Assembly (NCBI RefSeq): GCF_900100735.1
Contig: NZ_FNCJ01000036.1
Coordinates: 1-45,179, forward strand
DNA: 45,179 bases
Source: Paraburkholderia phenazinium
Lineage (GTDB): Bacteria > Pseudomonadota > Gammaproteobacteria > Burkholderiales > Burkholderiaceae
Direction of reading: 5' to 3'
Shown here in pieces: positions 42,738 through 45,179 of this stretch. Position numbers and translations under genes: made by a program. The notes under the pieces were generated by a model that was not told the DNA's origin, ran no database searches, and worked only from the letters and a program-made list of their open reading frames with translations. Position 1 is the first letter of the stretch, and each line of letters begins with the position of its first letter.

Positions 42738-44318
42738 CTAGTTGACTATCACAGGCGGACGCCAGCGATGCGGCAGCAATGCCGAGATGTCGCTGGCCTT
42801 GTGGGTCGGCAGCCGCGTGAGGATGTCTTTCAGATAGGCGTGCGGGTCGTGGGCGTTGAGTTGGGCCGAGCGTATCAGGCTCATGATGGCGGCAGCACGT
42901 TGGCCTGCTCGTAGCGAGCCGGCGAACAACCAGTTGGCCCTTCCGATGGCCCATGGGCGGATCTGGTTTTCGACCCAATTGTTGTCTATGGGCACATGCC
43001 CGTCGTCGAGATAGCGCGTGAGCGCTTCCCAACGTTTGAGGCTGTAGTCCAGCGCTTTCGCAATCGCTGAACCCTCCGAAACCAGCTTACGCTGCGCCAC
43101 CATCCATTCATAAAGTGCGTCACACACCGGTTTGGCCCGGCTCTGCCGGAGTTTGCGCCGCTCTTCGGCATCCAGCACTGCAGCGTCGCGCTCGATATCG
43201 TAAAGCGCAGCGAAGAACGGCATGGCCTGTCCAGCGACGTGGCTGCTGTGATTGGCATGCAGGTCGAAGAACTTGCGCCGTGCATGCGCAGCACATCCGA
43301 TTTCAGTGATGCCCTGCTGGAATCCGGCCTTGTATCCGCCATAGTCGTCGCACACCAGCTTGCCCTGCCAGTTGGCGAGGAAGGTGCGGGCATGCTCGCC
43401 TGCGCGGCTGTCTGCGAAGTCGTAGACCACCGCGCGCAGATCACTGAAGTGCGTGGGCGTATACGCCCACAGGTACGCCCGGTGTGTCTTCCCTTTACCT
43501 GGACTAAGCATCTGTACCGGTGTCTCATCCGCGTGCAGCACACCCTGCTGCAAGAGTTCCTGATGCAGGGCATCGACCAGTGGCTGCAACTGTGCGCCGC
43601 ACGTGCCGACCCAGGCACCCAATGTCGATCGCGGTATTGCCAGACCCGCCCGCGCAAAGATCTGTTCCTGACGATACAGGGGAAGGTGGTCAGCGTATTT
43701 GGCAACCAGCACCGAGGCCAGCAGCCCCGTGGTCGGGATGCCCTTGTCGATGACGTGTGCGGGCACTGGCGCCTGAATCAGCGTTTCGCAGCTCTTGCAT
43801 ACCCACTTGCCACGGATATGCCGCTCAACCGTGAACACGCCCGGCGTGTAGTCCAGCTTCTCGCTGATGTCCTCACCGATGCGCACGCGCTCGCAGCCGC
43901 ACTGGCATACGGTGCTATCCGGCTCGTGGTGGATCTCTGTGCGCGGCAGTTGCGCTGGCAGTGATGCGCGCTTCGGTTGCTGGGATGACTGGTCGGCGGT
44001 GGCTTGCGGCTGAAGCTGCTCGAGTTCCAGTTCAATGGCGGCCAGATCCGCGTCGATCGCTTCTTCCAGCAGGCTCATCTGCTCGCTGCTGAACTGTTCG
44101 CTGCGCCGGCCAAACTGCAGGCGCTTGAGAATGGAGATCTCGTGGCTCAGCTGCTCGATACGCGTCTGCCGGTAATGCAGTTCGCGTTCGTTCTCTTCGA
44201 CCTCCCGCGTCTTCTCCTCAATCTCCCGGTCTCTGTCCTGCACCTGGGCAATCAGCTGCGCGGCGAGCGTGCGCAACTGTTCCGGGCTGAGGGCGTTGAG
44301 GTCGGCGGGCAGGTTCAT
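42738..44318 (-). CDS. tnpC: IS66 family transposase TnpC
   Basis: 526 residues from ATG 44318 (MNLPADLNALSPEQL). The N-terminal part is a Leu/Glu-rich coiled coil, followed by FGRRSEQFSSEQ and a zinc-finger-like Cys cluster (CQCGC, CKSC). The catalytic DDE triad is visible as D264 (HADETPVQ), D325 (CDDYGGYK) and E450 (WVENQIRP). It does the DNA cutting and joining of the element. The frame is intact and the C-terminus has the usual IS66 tail domain. Confidence 0.95.
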   Translation of the reverse strand: MNLPADLNALSPEQLRTLAAQLIAQVQDRDREIEEKTREVEENERELHYRQTRIEQLSHEISILKRLQFGRRSEQFSSEQMSLLEEAIDADLAAIELELEQLQPQATADQSSQQPKRASLPAQLPRTEIHHEPDSTVCQCGCERVRIGEDISEKLDYTPGVFTVERHIRGKWVCKSCETLIQAPVPAHVIDKGIPTTGLLASVLVAKYADHLPLYRQEQIFARAGLAIPRSTLGAWVGTCGAQLQPLVDALHQELLQQGVLHADETPVQMLSPGKGKTHRAYLWAYTPTHFSDLRAVVYDFADSRAGEHARTFLANWQGKLVCDDYGGYKAGFQQGITEIGCAAHARRKFFDLHANHSSHVAGQAMPFFAALYDIERDAAVLDAEERRKLRQSRAKPVCDALYEWMVAQRKLVSEGSAIAKALDYSLKRWEALTRYLDDGHVPIDNNWVENQIRPWAIGRANWLFAGSLRAGQRAAAIMSLIRSAQLNAHDPHAYLKDILTRLPTHKASDISALLPHRWRPPVIVN

Positions 44319-44381
44319 GCAAACCAGTCTGCCAGAACCCCTGGCACCATGGAAGCGCAACAGTTAACGTCCCTGTTGGCC

Positions 44382-44720
44382 TCATACGACGCGAATCACA
44401 CCGTTCGGGCCGATGCGCTGCCACGGCAAACCGACCACCAGACCTGCGAGCTGCTCCTGTGTGAGTATGTGTTGCTTTGGTTCGCTGCCAGCGTGCGGCC
44501 AGACGAACTGTCCCTCGTTCAGCCGTCGCGCTGCCAGCCAGATCCCGATTCCGTCGTGAATCAGCACCTTCAGGCGATTGGCCCGCCGGTTGGCAAAGAG
44601 GTAAGCATGGTGCGGATGTGCAGCGCCGAACACCGTGATCACGCGCGCCAGTGCCGTATCGAAGCCGGCACGCATGTCCAGCGGGTCGACTGCCAGCCAC
44701 ACTTCATCAATGCGGATCAC
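44382..44720 (-). CDS. tnpB: IS66 family accessory protein TnpB
   Basis: 112 residues. I start at GTG 44720 (IRIDEVWLAVDPLDMRAG follows), which overlaps the tnpA stop as GTGA, the coupling typical of IS66. The frame is open 10 codons further, but that part is just the other reading of tnpA. The motif YLFANRRANRLKVLIHDGIG is the family signature. It is needed for transposition in IS66 elements, with an unclear role. Confidence 0.93.
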   Translation of the reverse strand: MIRIDEVWLAVDPLDMRAGFDTALARVITVFGAAHPHHAYLFANRRANRLKVLIHDGIGIWLAARRLNEGQFVWPHAGSEPKQHILTQEQLAGLVVGLPWQRIGPNGVIRVV

Positions 44721-45103
44721 GCGAGCCACTCTCGCAGCCAGGCGGCGCATTGCGCTGCCTCTGATGTCGGCCAGCTAACCGTAATCGACTGGTCTGCGCG
44801 ACGCACTTCGACGCGAATCTCAGCCGTACGCGCGCTTCTCGTCTCAAGCGGCAACGGCACAAATGCCGGTGCCGCTTGAGACGGCGCCGCCACGTCGCTA
44901 CGCGCCACCAGCACGCAATCGTTCCTTTCGGCCTGCTCTACCCAACGTCGCAGCAGATTCGCGTTCAGCTTGTGGTGCAGGGCGATCGCCGCGAGCGACA
45001 CCCCGGGGCCCTGGCAAGCTGCCACCACCTGGGCTTTGAACTCGACGCTATAGCGCCGGCGTCGACGACGGCCAGGTGGCGCTTCTTCTTCGATAGTGTT
45101 CAC
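44717..45103 (-). CDS. tnpA: IS66 family protein TnpA (helix-turn-helix)
   Basis: 128 residues. An N-terminal basic stretch (GRRRRRRYSVEFKAQVV) and a helix-turn-helix with VSLAAIALHHKLNANLLRRW are like those of IS3/IS66 OrfA proteins, which bind the element ends. First gene of the element, 51 bp inside the right terminal repeat, coupled to tnpB. Confidence 0.93.
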   Translation of the reverse strand: MNTIEEEAPPGRRRRRRYSVEFKAQVVAACQGPGVSLAAIALHHKLNANLLRRWVEQAERNDCVLVARSDVAAPSQAAPAFVPLPLETRSARTAEIRVEVRRADQSITVSWPTSEAAQCAAWLREWLA

Positions 45104-45153
45104 GTGTCCACCTATTTAAGTGGATACGATGCTCCCAAGACCTTCAATGCAAC

Positions 45154-45179
45154 TCAAGACGGGATGGCTAGGCGCTTAC
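45154..45179. repeat. Right terminal inverted repeat of IS66 element
   Basis: Ends in GCGCTTAC, the exact complement of the left end. It stops on the last base of the window, so the flanking target duplication is not visible. Confidence 0.85.

Larger units (their letters stand above)
42703..45179 (-). mobile_element. Complete IS66-family insertion sequence
   Basis: 2477 bp with imperfect terminal repeats that both begin GTAAGCGC, and the three genes of the family, tnpA, tnpB and tnpC, all on the minus strand. It is inserted in a BON-domain gene. IS66 elements make an 8-bp target duplication; the right copy cannot be seen, since the element ends on the last base of the window. All three frames look intact, so it may be active. 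Confidence 0.93.

Noticed and set aside
1..45179. CRISPR arrays, rRNA or tRNA genes
   Set aside because: No regularly spaced repeats and no rRNA- or cloverleaf-like sequences were seen on either strand by eye.

Overview
The window looks like a piece of a Burkholderiaceae chromosome, most likely a Paraburkholderia. The grounds are high GC with strong G/C wobble bias, three Burkholderia-type trimeric porins, the prpC-acnD-prpF form of the methylcitrate cycle, a DUF3331-like gene, and an intergenic hairpin repeat I associate with Burkholderia genomes. The genus assignment is inference from gene content.

Layout. (1) 1-4490: end of a propionate operon (prpC 3' end, acnD, prpF) closed by a strong terminator. 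(2) 4596-6310: a LysM/LytM lipoprotein on the minus strand, then an orphan Phd/YefM-like antitoxin gene. (3) 6342-11175: a minus-strand, stop/start-coupled operon for a Tat-exported molybdenum hydroxylase (catalytic subunit, 2Fe-2S subunit, triheme cytochrome c lipoprotein). (4) 11815-15797: a four-gene membrane-stress operon (ribbon-helix-helix-like protein, PspA/IM30, YqiJ-type OB-fold membrane protein, YqiK-type flotillin) with a palindrome in its promoter and a terminator at its end. (5) 15848-21516: porin, OpgC-type acyltransferase, secreted esterase, AI-2E-type transporter, DUF3331 protein. (6) 21539-27466: a carnitine catabolic cluster matching the Pseudomonas caiX-cdhC-cdhA-cdhB-hocS operon with divergent cdhR; its binding-protein gene caiX is interrupted by an in-frame TGA at a conserved Trp codon. 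(7) 27444-29981: a DUF2269 membrane protein and an SDR-DoxX fusion, with a GbsR/MarR-type repressor; both promoters carry the same operator TTTCTGT-N4-ACAGAAA. (8) 30110-35196: porin, choline-binding protein, choline sulfatase betC and a divergent LysR regulator. (9) 35383-36261: purU, whose last two thirds have an odd G+T-rich strand composition. (10) 36262-45179: an accessory segment with an intergenic repeat, a small unknown gene, a tyrosine recombinase, nearly 1 kb without genes, an MFS transporter plus porin pair, and a BON-domain gene cut by a complete IS66-family element whose right end is the last base of the window.

Functional reading. Regions 6 and 8 together degrade quaternary amines: acylcarnitine to carnitine to glycine betaine, and choline-O-sulfate to choline. 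Only solute-binding proteins are present, so the permease and ATPase must be shared from elsewhere. The most promising regulatory units are the flotillin/PspA operon with its own candidate DNA-binding first gene, and the GbsR-family circuit with two matching operators.
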